Source: Haliscomenobacter sp. (GTDB taxonomy: Bacteria; Bacteroidota; Bacteroidia; Chitinophagales; Saprospiraceae). Taken from it: a stretch of 64,000 nucleotides of DNA. The position numbers and the translations under genes were made by a program. The stretch covers positions 186,001 to 250,000 of the forward strand of contig JADJPL010000006.1 of the NCBI GenBank assembly GCA_016713275.1. The letters are read 5' to 3'. Under the pieces are notes generated by a model. That model made no database searches, was not told where the DNA came from, and saw only the letters and a program-made list of their open reading frames with translations. Positions 55,354 through 64,000 of the stretch are shown here, piece by piece. Numbering within the stretch: the first letter of the stretch is position 1; every line of letters starts with the position of its first letter.

Positions 55354-58077
55354 ATGTACCGCTCTCTCCTTCTTTGCTTAATCCTTGTGGGTACGGTGTC
55401 GAACGCTTTTTCCCAACAGGCGCTCCCAACCCTCAAAACCGAAGACTATAAGCAATGGCAAACCCTTGCCGGGCACCAGCTATCGGACGATGGCCGGTGG
55501 GTAGCCTATCAGGTCCGCCTGATCGAGGGCGACGATACCCTATTTCTTAAAAGCGTCAGTTCGGATAAACAATATCGATTCGCATTGGCTTCCAATGCCG
55601 TTTTTACTCCGGATTCCAAATGGGCGGCCTTCCGTATCGGGTTCTCCGAAAAGAAACTGGAAGAGATGCAGGAGAAAAAAACGCCGGTAGAATACAAAGC
55701 TAAACTCCTCAACCTGGAAACCGGAGCGGAAGAATCCTTTGAAAGCATCCAGAATATGGCCTTCTCTGATGATGGGCGCCACCTCGTTCTGGAAGCTTAT
55801 CCCCCAAGGACAGCAAAACCAAAGGCCGGGATCTGATCATTCGCAACCTTCAGACCGGGGTCACCCGAAATATTGGCAATGTATCTGAATGGAAGCTCAA
55901 TAAGAAAGGCGACCTGCTGGCCTATGCCATCGACGCCGAAAAAAACGCGGCAACGGCGTGGAGCTTGTCAACCTGGCCACGAATCAAATCACCACCCTGG
56001 CCAGCGATACGACCGCTTTCCTCAAACTTTCCTGGGAGAGAGAAGGGCAGGCCCTGGCTTTCCTTCAGGCCGTATCAGATACCAGTTTTACCGATCCAAC
56101 CCATCGCGTTTACGCCTTCAAAAATCTGTATCTGGCGCCCCAAAAAATGGTCTTTGACCCGTCAAAACAAGGGGATTTTCCAGATTCTATGCGCATCAAG
56201 GAATCCTACACGCCCCGATGGTCCAGAGACCTGACCACCGTATTTCTTGGAATAGAAGAATGGACGCCTGCACCTCCCAAAGGAAAAAACGCCAAAGAAG
56301 AGGGAAAAACCCCTGGCGTGGAAGTGTGGCACTGGAAGGATGATCCGGTGATTCCCGTGCAGCGAAAAACGATAAACCGCGATAAAGACTATGCTTATCT
56401 GTCCGCATGGAACCTGGACAGCGGGAGTTTCGTCCGGTTTGCGGATGAAAAGGCCAGGGATGCCACGCTCTCCGGAGGCCATAAAACCGTTATCCTGGAA
56501 GATAAAACTCCTTACCAGCCCCAATTCCGCCTGGAACACGCTGACTATTACCTTGCCGATACAAAGACCGGGCAGCGCAAAAGCGTCATGAAAAATTTTG
56601 TGACGGATTATTTCTATGGATCTTCCCCGGATGGAAAATTTCTCCTGTATTTTAAAGATGGGCATTGGTATTCTTACGATGTGGCTAAAGGCCGCCATCT
56701 CAACCTCACGGAGAAGATCGGCCAGCCTTTCTGGAACATCCGCTACGACGGCCCAAGGGATGAAAAACCATCCTTCGGCATGGGGGATGGATGAAAGGGG
56801 ATACCGAAGTGCTGCTCTACGACGAGTTTGATACCTGGGCGGTGAAGCCCGATGGTCCTTGCGCCCGGCTGCTGACAGACGGGCGCAAGGACGGTCTGAT
56901 CTACCGCTTCAACCGCCTGGATTTTGAAGAGGATTTTATTGATCCTGCTCAATCCATGGTGTTCAACGTGTTTGGAGACAAAACCAAACAGTCGGGTTAC
57001 ATGGTCCTCAACGCTAAAGGAAAAAAGGAGGAACTTTTCCTCCAGGATAAATCAATCCGGGGGCTTAGAAAAGCGAAGGATGCCGCTCCATTTGTTTTCA
57101 CTGCGGAAAGCTATACGGAATCTCCAAACGTCTATGTTGGCCCCGGTCCCTTTGCGCAGGCTAAAGCGGTTTCGAATACCAATCCACAGCAAAAAAATTA
57201 TGCCTGGGGGAAAACCGAATTGATCGATTTTAAAAACCAGGATGGAAAAGATCTTCAAGGCGTACTGCATTACCCAGCCAACTACGAGCCGGGGAAAAAG
57301 TATCCCATGATCACGTATATCTATGAGATCCGTTCCAACAGCATGCACAATTACGTGGCGCCCACTCCGCGAAATGCGTATAATCTCACCCATTTCACCC
57401 AGCAGGGGTATTTTGTATTCCAACCCGATATCGTGTACAAAACCAACCACCCCGGCGAGTCTGCAGTGGAATGCGTCGTGCCCGCTGTGGAGAAAGTGAT
57501 CGAAAAAGGCTTTATCGACGAAAAACGGATCGGCCTCATGGGGCATAGCTGGGGCGGATACCAAACGGCTTTTCTGGTCACCCAAACCAATCTGTTCTCC
57601 GCAGCAGTAGCCGGTGCGCCGCTAACCAACATGATCAGTATGTACAACTCTATCTACTGGAATAGTGGCACCCCCGATCAGCAGATCTTTGAAACCAGCC
57701 AGGGCCGGCTTCGCGAACCGTATTGGAAACTCATGGATGAATACATCGCCAATTCGCCCATGTTTCAAGCCCAAAATATTCAAACTCCGCTATTAGTGAC
57801 GTTTGGAGATAACGACGGCGCAGTGGATTGGCACCAGGGTATTGAAATGTATACGACCATGCGGCGGATGGAAAAACCGATGATCCTGTTGGTCTATGCC
57901 GGAGAAAACCACGGCTTGGCGAAAAAGGAAAACCAGATGGATTATGCTGCTAAGGTTAACCAGTATTTTAACCACCACCTCAATGGAGGGAAGGCAGAGC
58001 CCTGGATTACGGAAGGGCAGACTTTTCTGGAAAAGAAAAAATTGGAAGAACAAAAAAACAAGGTCATAAAGCCCTGA
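55354..58077 (+). CDS. prolyl oligopeptidase-type (S9) serine peptidase (three frameshifts)
   Basis: Repaired, ~908 residues. ATG 55354 starts a signal peptide (LLLCLILVGTVSNAFSQQ). The middle is a beta-propeller-like WD region; the C-terminal hydrolase has the nucleophile GHSWGGYQTAF, acid FGDNDGAVDW and His GENHGLAKK. Frame breaks fall at ~55803 (C run), ~55940 (A run) and ~56785 (G run), each one base. Three indels in one gene suggest sequence error, but a decayed gene is possible. It should cleave short peptides in the periplasm or outside. Confidence 0.82.
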
Positions 58078-58094
58078 TCCGTCGCAACAAGTCT

Positions 58095-58125
58095 ATTGAA
58101 AGGATGGAGCTATTCCTTATATTTG
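58095..58125 (+). promoter_or_regulatory. Bacteroidota-type promoter of sucA
   Basis: ATTG at 58095-58098, 19 bases, then TATATTTG at 58118-58125, a full match to TAnnTTTG, about 64 bases before the ATG. Confidence 0.65.
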
Positions 58126-58188
58126 CAGGCCAAAAACAATCCTTTTGGCCTGCTCGTTTGTTTGTATAAAAACCATCGCTGACATCCA

Positions 58189-60922
58189 ATGAACAATTAC
58201 TCCTTTATTGCCAATGCGCACCCGTCGTACATCGAGTCCTTGTATGAACGCTATCAGCAAAACCCCGACCTCGTCGAAGAAGATTGGAGGGCCTTTTTTA
58301 AAGGGTTTGAATACGGACAAGGGACCAACGGCCATGCGGAAGTTTCCGCTAAATTAGCCTCCTCAGGTATAGATCCCAAAGAATTCCAGGTGCTTGACAT
58401 GATCAATGCCTACCGCTATCGCGGCCATCTGGAATCCACCACCAACCCCATCCGCAAACGGCGCGACCGCAAAGCCTTGCTCGCTATCGAAGATTATGGC
58501 CTTTCCGAAGCGGATCTCGACAGGGTCTTCCATGCCGCCCTGGAGTGCGGGTTGGAACAGCCTGCGACGTTGCGCGAAATCTATGCCCACCTTCGCCGGG
58601 TATACTGCAGCCATATCGGTTTTGAGTTCAACCACGTGCAGGACCGCGACAAACGCCGCTGGCTGCGCACCCGGATCGAATCCCACCATCCCGAAAATGA
58701 TTACAACCTGCCTTTGGAGAAAAAACGGCGTATTCTCGAGAAACTGAACGGCGCCGTAGTCTTTGAAAAGTTTTTGCACACCAAATTCGTCGGGCAGAAA
58801 CGCTTCTCCCTGGAAGGCGGAGAATCCGCTATCGTCGGGCTGGATGCCATCATCAACAAGTCGGGAGAAGTGGGCATCAAAGAGGTGTTCATTGGCATGG
58901 CCCACCGGGGCAGGCTCAACGTCCTGGCCAATATTATGGGCAAAACCTATGAGCATATTTTCACGGAATTCGAAGGAACCGCCATCCCGGATCAAAGTTT
59001 TGGCGACGGCGATGTGAAATACCACCTTGGATACTCCTCCCAGGTGATTACCCTTTCCGGTCAGGAAGTGCAGCTGGAACTGGTGCCCAACCCCTCCCAC
59101 CTCGAAGCCGTCAACCCGGTGGTGGAAGGATTTGCGCGCTCCAAAGCGGATGTGCTCTACAAAAGCGATTACGACCGCATGCTTCCCGTGTTGGTTCATG
59201 GCGATGCGGCCCTTGCCGGCCAGGGTATTGTTTATGAGACGATCCAGATGAGCAAATTGGAAGGATACGCGACCGGAGGAACGGTCCATCTGGTGATTAA
59301 CAACCAGATTGGGTTTACCACCGATTTTGACGACGCCCGGTCATCGACGTATTCCACCGGCGTTGCCAGCGTGGTGCATGCGCCCGTTTTTCATGTCAAC
59401 GGCGACGATCCCGAAGCGTTGGTGTTTGCAGTGGAAATGGCAATGGAATATCGCCAGGAATTCAACGAAGATGTCTTCATCGATATGCTCTGCTACCGCC
59501 GCCATGGGCACAACGAAGGCGACGACCCCAAGTTTACCCAGCCGGAGATGTATGATATCATTGTCAAACACCCCAATGCCCGCGAGATTTACCTCAAAGA
59601 ATTAATCGAAAGAGGACACCTTCAGAAAAAGCTCGCGGATGAAATGGAAGAGCATTTTTGGGGTACCCTCCAGGAACGTCTGGATAACATTCGCCAGCAA
59701 CCTCTGCCCTATACCGTTCAGCTGCCCGAACAACAATGGCAAGCCATGAAAAAGCCGGAGGCTGCCGATTTTGACCAATCCCCGGCCACAGGGGTTGACC
59801 GCGCCCGGATCGACGCGATTACCCGTCACTTGCTCCAGACGCCGGAACATTTCACCCCCTTGTCCAAAGCCAAACGGTTGCTGGATGACAAAAAGAAAAT
59901 GCTGGAAGAGAACAGGCTCGACTGGGCTATGGGCGAATTAATGGCCTATAGCAGTATCCTCATGGAGGGCAAAGACGTGCGCATGAGCGGTCAGGATGTC
60001 AAGCGGGGAACCTTTTCCCACCGGCACGCGGTTCTGTACGACGCCAAAACCAATCAGCAGCTCTACCGACTGGATGGACTGCGCGGGGATCAGGGGAAAT
60101 TCCGCATTTTCAACTCCCTGCTGTCGGAGTTTGGCGTGATGGGTTTTGAATACGGGTATTCTTTGGGTACGCCCCATTCGCTCGTGGTTTGGGAAGCCCA
60201 GTTTGGGGATTTTCACAACGGCGCCCAAACCATGGTAGACCAGTTCCTTACCGCCGCTGAGAGCAAATGGAACCGCATGAGCGGTCTGACGCTGCTTCTG
60301 CCGCATGGCTACGAAGGCCAGGGGCCGGAGCACTCCAGCGCTCGCCTGGAACGCTTCCTCCAATCTTGCGCCGACCTCAATATCATCGTGGCCAACGTCA
60401 CGACACCCGCCAACTTTTTCCACCTGCTTCGCCGGCAACTGGCCTGGAATTTCCGCAAACCCCTTGTGGTGATGTCGCCCAAATCGCTGCTTCGCCACCC
60501 GGAGTGCGTTTCCCCGATCGAGGACATGGAATCCGGAAAACGCTTCCAGGAAGTCATCGGCGATCCGGCTACCAGCGGCAAAGTGAAACGCATCGTATTC
60601 TGTACCGGGAAAATCTATTACGACCTGCGGAAGAAAAAACAGGAAACCAAGCGCCAGGATATCGCGGTCGTTCGTGTAGAACAACTTTATCCGCTGCCTG
60701 CTAAACAATTGGAAGCCATCGTGGAAAAACACGCAGGCGCCGAGTTGGTTTGGGTGCAGGAAGAACCCGCCAATATGGGGGCCTGGACCCACATCGCCCT
60801 TCATTTCCGGCCTGGACAAGTGCGCCTGATCTCCAGAAAGGCCAGCGCTTCCCCTGCTACCGGATTTAAAAAAGGTCCACGATCAACAGCAGGATGCGAT
60901 CGTGACGCAAGCCATGACCTAG
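58189..60922 (+). CDS. sucA: 2-oxoglutarate dehydrogenase E1 component (frameshift near the 3' end)
   Basis: The E1o enzyme of the TCA cycle decarboxylates 2-oxoglutarate with thiamine diphosphate. Visible are the start NNYSFIANAHPSYIESLYERY, GMAHRGRLNVLANIMGK, HVNGDDPEALVFAVE, CYRRHGHNEGDDPKFTQP and HGYEGQGPEHSSARLERFL. A run of six A at ~60867 gives FKKGPRSTAGC; with five A it reads FKKVHDQQQDAIVTQAMT and stops at 60920-60922 (~910 residues), the normal family end. As given, the frame instead runs to 61005 through a repeat tail (PCPTPCPTPYAYA). The sucB gene is not adjacent. Confidence 0.93.
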
Positions 60923-61005
60923 TAGGGCAAGGCCTTGCGCCTTGCCCTACGCCTTGCCCTACGCCTTACGCCTACGCCCTATACGCCTACGGCCTATACG
61001 CCTAA
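60922..61005. repeat. word array with terminator-like hairpin after sucA
   Basis: GTAGGGCAAGG (60922-60932) and CCTTGCCCTAC (60940-60950) form a perfect hairpin with a 7-base loop. Copies of GCCTTGCCCTAC, GCCTTAC and GCCTATAC words then follow to 61005. It begins exactly at the restored sucA stop. Confidence 0.8.
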
Positions 61006-61944
61006 AGCCTAACCTGGTCAGCCTCCGCAGCAAGGTACCCGAAGGCGGCCCATTGTTCCGTTTCCAGGATTTTAGCGAAGATTGTTTTGGCTTTGGCGGT
61101 ATCTCCGTTGCATAGATGCCAGTTGGCTACTCCGTAGCCTTGAGTGACGATGCTTACCCGCGTTGCCGGGTCTGTGTTTTCCAGGTCGAGCAGGGATTCC
61201 GGGTTGATCAATCCTTTGTACATCAGGAGCCGCTGGTAATAGGCGTCGTTCTCGATGATCTCCATGTCGGGGCCAATCGGTTCGAGGAGTTTTTGCGCTT
61301 GTTCGGTTTGGCCAAGGCGGCGGTAAGTCATGTACAGCCAGTCGGTAGTGGCTGTGAGCAGATCGGGGTTGGTGGAATAGACCATGCAGGTATCGTAATA
61401 GGGGACCGCCTGTTCAAATTCGCCTTTCAGATAATGAGCGAGGGCCAGGTGGTAGTAAATGTTAAATTGCAGGGAGGACAGCGGCTGGTTCAGTCGGTTG
61501 GGAATGCCGTCCGGCTCAATTTCTACCGGCCTTCCTTTTGCCAGCGCGGCCGCCTGCCTAAAATCGGCAATCGCCTGGTCGAACTTTCGGATGGATAGAT
61601 ACCGGTGCCCCCGGTGCCGGTATAGTTCCGGGCTCTGAGGAAAGCGCTTCATCCCCCGGGTGTACACCTCAATAGCTTCCCGGTAACGGGAAAGATACGC
61701 GATGCGCCTCCCCAACCAAACGACGTTGTCCAGGTTGTTGGAATCTGTCAGATAATTGGCTTGCGCTATGGCCAGCAAGCTGTCTTTCGCCCGAAGCGAT
61801 TCGGGGCTCTCTTTCGGAGGATACAATTTCCGGCCGTCCAGGCTCATGGCTTCCCAGTCCTGCACGACCGGGGGATTGTCCGGTTTACAGGAGAAAATCG
61901 TTGCTGCGAGGATCGCGAGAAGGATTAGGGTATGGGTTTTCATT
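61002..61944 (-). CDS. TPR-repeat lipoprotein
   Basis: The 313-residue lipoprotein has lipobox AATIFSC (ATG 61944, MKTHTLILLAILAATIFSC). A TPR array follows: AIEVYTRGMKRFPQSPELYR, IRKFDQAIADFRQAAALAKG, LALAHYLKGEFEQAVPYYD, RRLGQTEQAQKLLEPIG and CNGDTAKAKTIFAKILETE. It is a protein-interaction scaffold, probably facing the periplasm. The open frame upstream of ATG is a minisatellite translation and is discarded. It is convergent with sucA, overlapping its read-through frame by four bases. Confidence 0.87.
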
Positions 61945-61949
61945 GGTTG

Positions 61950-62106
61950 AAAGGATGTAGAGGATGTAGAGGATGTAGAGGATGTAGGGGATGTAGAGGA
62001 TGTAGAGGATGTAGAGGATGTAAAGGATGTAGAGGATGTAAAGGATGTAAAGGATGTAAAGATCTCTATACATCCTCTACATCCTTTTACGTCTCTACAT
62101 CCTTTA
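61950..62106. repeat. GATGTAGAG minisatellite followed by its inverse complement
   Basis: About 12 copies of the 9-base word GGATGTAGA/GGATGTAAA are followed by CATCCTCTACATCC and CTACATCC, so the right end can fold onto the array. It fills the gap between the TPR lipoprotein and the helicase stop. Confidence 0.9.
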
Positions 62107-62109
62107 CAT

Positions 62110-63378
62110 TTATTTAGGTTTATCCGGATTTTGCCTGCCGGGGCCTCTTTTCTTAAATCCGCCCCCGCCCCCGGGTTTTGGCCCATTGCGGAAGGGGCGT
62201 TTTTGTCCTCTTGGGCTATTGGAAGGACTGGAAGGTTTGGACGGAATCGACGCAACTTCGGGAGGCAGGGGCAACAAGCGGATGTCCGTTCCAATCAATT
62301 CCTCGATGCGTTTGAACCGGCCTCTGTCCTTTCGGTTGACAAAGGTAATTGCAATGCCTGAGGCGTCGGCACGCGCAGTACGCCCAATCCGGTGGACGTA
62401 GTCCTCCCCGTCGCCGGGAACGTCAAAATTGATGACCACATCAATCCCTTTGATATCAATGCCCCGGGCGAGCACGTCGGTAGCCACCACGATCGGCAGG
62501 GTTCCGTTGCGGAAGGCCAGTAGGCGCACTTCCCGCTCCGACTGTTCCAGGTCGGAGTGGATGGCAGCGGCATTCATTCCCCGTCGGATAAGCCGTTCTG
62601 CCAGTTCGCGGACTTTGATCTTGGTACTCACGAAAATGAGGACCCGCTGAAGCTGCTTTTTGCCGGTCAGTAAGAGCTCGGCAAGAGGAATCTTCGCTTC
62701 GTCTTCTACCTGATATGCAATCTGCATAATGTTTTCCGCCGGCTTGGAAACAGACAGGCTGATTTCGCTCGGGGAGCGGAGAAACTCCTTGGCCATCCGG
62801 CGGATTTGCGGGGGCATGGTGGCAGAAAACAGGAGGGTCTGCCGGTTGCGAGGCAGCTCGTTGACAATCTTCATGATGTCCGGAGCAAACCCCATGTCCA
62901 GCATCCGGTCGGCTTCGTCGAGCACTAAATGCCGAAGGTTGTCAAACTTGACATAGCCCAGGTCAATATGAGCGATTAAGCGCCCGGGGGTTGCGACAAT
63001 AATCTGCGCGCCTTGTTTGAGCGCCCTTCTTTCCATCTCCATGGAGTGGCCATCCCGCCCGCCATATACGGCTACCGCGCTGGCTGGGGTGAAGTAGGAA
63101 AATCCTTCCAACTGCTGATCCACCTGCATCACCAGTTCCCGGGTTGGCTCCAGGATCAGGGTATCGATATACTCCGATGGGGATTCGGTCAGGGTGTGCA
63201 AGATGGGCAAAAGGAAGGCCGCTGTTTTTCCCGTGCCAGTTTGAGCACAGGCCAGGACGTCTTGCCCAGCCATAATCTTGGGAATCGCGAGTTCCTGAAC
63301 GGGGGTGGCGTCTTTAAAGCCCATGGCATCCAGCCCTTCCAGGATCGCTGGATTAAAACCAAATTCTGTAAATTTCAA
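62110..63378 (-). CDS. DEAD-box ATP-dependent RNA helicase
   Basis: The product has ~422 residues with motifs in order: Q motif (TEFGFNPAILEGLDAMGFKDATPVQ), I AQTGTGKTA, Ia PTRELVMQV, GG, Ib TPGRLIAH, II DEAD, III SATM, IV VLIFVSTK, V ATDVLARGID and VI HRIGRTARA. The tail is basic and Gly/Arg/Pro-rich (PGGGGGFKKRGPGRQ), as in RhlE-type helicases. No ATG lies before the Q motif; TTG at 63378 (LKFTEFGF) or 63435 is likely the start. It remodels RNA in ribosome assembly or decay. Confidence 0.92.
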   Translation of the reverse strand: MKFTEFGFNPAILEGLDAMGFKDATPVQELAIPKIMAGQDVLACAQTGTGKTAAFLLPILHTLTESPSEYIDTLILEPTRELVMQVDQQLEGFSYFTPASAVAVYGGRDGHSMEMERRALKQGAQIIVATPGRLIAHIDLGYVKFDNLRHLVLDEADRMLDMGFAPDIMKIVNELPRNRQTLLFSATMPPQIRRMAKEFLRSPSEISLSVSKPAENIMQIAYQVEDEAKIPLAELLLTGKKQLQRVLIFVSTKIKVRELAERLIRRGMNAAAIHSDLEQSEREVRLLAFRNGTLPIVVATDVLARGIDIKGIDVVINFDVPGDGEDYVHRIGRTARADASGIAITFVNRKDRGRFKRIEELIGTDIRLLPLPPEVASIPSKPSSPSNSPRGQKRPFRNGPKPGGGGGFKKRGPGRQNPDKPK

Positions 63379-63462
63379 TTTTTCAAAGTGTTTACTGGTG
63401 CAAAGATGCAAGAAAAATCCGGGAAATACCCCCAAATTCTTGAGAATGGATAATTTAGAGGC

Positions 63463-63820
63463 AGGTACGAGGTACTAGAAGCCATCTCAAAATTATAGCA
63501 TATTGGGTACTCCCCCTTTGAAGGGGGTCGGGGGGATGAAACCTTTCCCCAGCATCCCGGAAGTTTCATCCCCCTAAGGGCCTGTCTCAAAAGACCGTCT
63601 TCGCCCCTGGCGGCCAAAAAATATTTTCTTTTTTCAATTCTAATAAAAAATTGCTCTGCAATTTTTTATTAGAATTGAAAAAAGAAAATAAAATTTCATG
63701 CCGGTGGCAAAGATTGGTCTTTTGAGACAGGCCCAAAGTAATTCGCCAGCTTTTGCTATGGAGCTTAGGAAGGCCACCCACACCCTGGAAAGGGTTTGAG
63801 ATAGCTTCTAGGTACGAGGT
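63463..63820. mobile_element. nested palindrome island with 11-bp direct repeats at both ends
   Basis: AGGTACGAGGT flanks the island at 63463-63473 and 63810-63820. Just inside are terminal inverted repeats AGAAGC(C/T)ATCTCAAA (63477-63491 and 63795-63809). Within lie CCCCCTTTGAAGGGGG, the GGGGGATGAAAC/GTTTCATCCCCC inverted pair, and a complete foldback element. No ORF of note is inside. Confidence 0.7.
63578..63734. mobile_element. foldback MITE-like element, copy B
   Basis: Ends GGGCCTGTCTCAAAAGACC and GGTCTTTTGAGACAGGCCC are perfect 19-bp inverted repeats. The centre has perfect 26-bp arms (63629-63654 and 63658-63683) around TCT. It is related to copy A at 55119 with two compensated base-pair changes in the arms. 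Confidence 0.9.
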
Positions 63821-63846
63821 CGTGGTAGTCTAAAAAAGGGTTTTTT

Positions 63847-64000
63847 ATGAAATGGCTTCTTTTCGTGTTTTTTTTAATGAGCATGAGTATCCTTTTTGGT
63901 CAAAAAACTCGTAAAGGGGTTCCACTGGAGCCTGGCGTCAGCCTGGCATTGGCAGAGGAACGCGCCGCCCGGATGAGCGGGCTGGAGTACGATTTGTTTT
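63847..64000 (+). CDS. secreted peptidase start, M1 aminopeptidase-like (cut by window edge)
   Basis: ATG 63847 opens MKWLLFVFFLMSMSILFGQK, a signal peptide, then GVSLALAEERAARMSGLEYDLF. The LAxxRAxxxSxLxYDL pattern is typical of the first beta strand of M1-family aminopeptidases in Bacteroidota. Only ~51 residues are inside the window, so the HExxH zinc motif cannot be checked. It begins 27 bases after the nested palindrome island. Confidence 0.6.
   Translation, partial: MKWLLFVFFLMSMSILFGQKTRKGVPLEPGVSLALAEERAARMSGLEYDLF

Noticed and set aside
60923..61005. C-terminal extension of sucA (PCPTPCPTPYAYALYAYGLYA)
   Set aside because: It arises from a one-base indel plus read-through of a word array; the normal family ending is in the adjacent frame.
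61885..62073. Small ORF reading LYILYILYILY
   Set aside because: It is the translation of the GATGTAGAG minisatellite.
61950..62106. Possible CRISPR array
   Set aside because: The repeat period is only nine bases and there are no spacers of constant size; it is a minisatellite.
63578..63734. Complete insertion sequence
   Set aside because: The element has inverted ends but no transposase frame; it can only be a non-autonomous element.

Overview
The window is chromosomal DNA from a Bacteroidota bacterium, most likely of the Saprospiria (Lewinella/Haliscomenobacter-like). The signs are a SusC/SusD pair, Bacteroidota-type promoters (TTG/TTTG, then TAnnTTTG), sensor kinases with an HEIQNPLNF H-box, BNR-repeat (sortilin-type) proteins, Cys-terminated lipoprotein signal peptides and moderately high GC. 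No rRNA, tRNA, CRISPR array or intact transposase gene was seen.

Layout. 0-4.7 kb: sulfatase tail, galT, a DUF3298 lipoprotein and a tandemly duplicated lipoprotein gene. 4.8-15.6 kb: vWA-domain protein, isoprenylcysteine-methyltransferase-like protein, alpha/beta hydrolase, BNR-repeat protein, DUF4143 ATPase, a possible L,D-transpeptidase-like protein and an FAD monooxygenase. 15.6-34.3 kb: a minus-strand exopolysaccharide cluster (four GT2/GT4-type transferases plus a fifth GT2, acyltransferases, flippase, Wzy-like polymerase, Wzz fused to a degenerate BY-kinase, half-length TolC-like protein, initiating sugar transferase, single REC protein). An H-NOX haem-NO sensor and its hybrid histidine kinase lie inside it. 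34.5-44.9 kb: a signalling island with a REC-adenylate cyclase, REC proteins and three large sensor kinases, one with a decayed 5' half that carries two CBM20-like modules. 45-46.9 kb: DUF234-type ATPase and a kinase remnant. 46.9-58.1 kb: fasciclin lipoprotein, SusC, SusD, a DUF4957/5123-like surface lipoprotein and an S9 peptidase. 58.2-64 kb: sucA, a TPR lipoprotein, a DEAD-box helicase and the start of an M1-type peptidase.

How the genes work together. The polysaccharide genes cover initiation, chain building, polymerisation, flipping and export, and the embedded NO sensor suggests that NO controls matrix production. The SusCD block imports an unidentified glycan or peptide.

Two themes run across the window. 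First, at least 15 genes are broken by single-base indels, mostly in short homopolymers, including housekeeping sucA. Most are probably sequence errors, so I call these genes as whole units with the break marked. Second, there is an unusual load of small palindromic and short-word repeat elements: foldback elements with compensatory changes, palindromes translated in frame inside kinase genes, operator-like palindromes before ATPase genes, and short-word arrays at gene ends that run into their own inverse complement.
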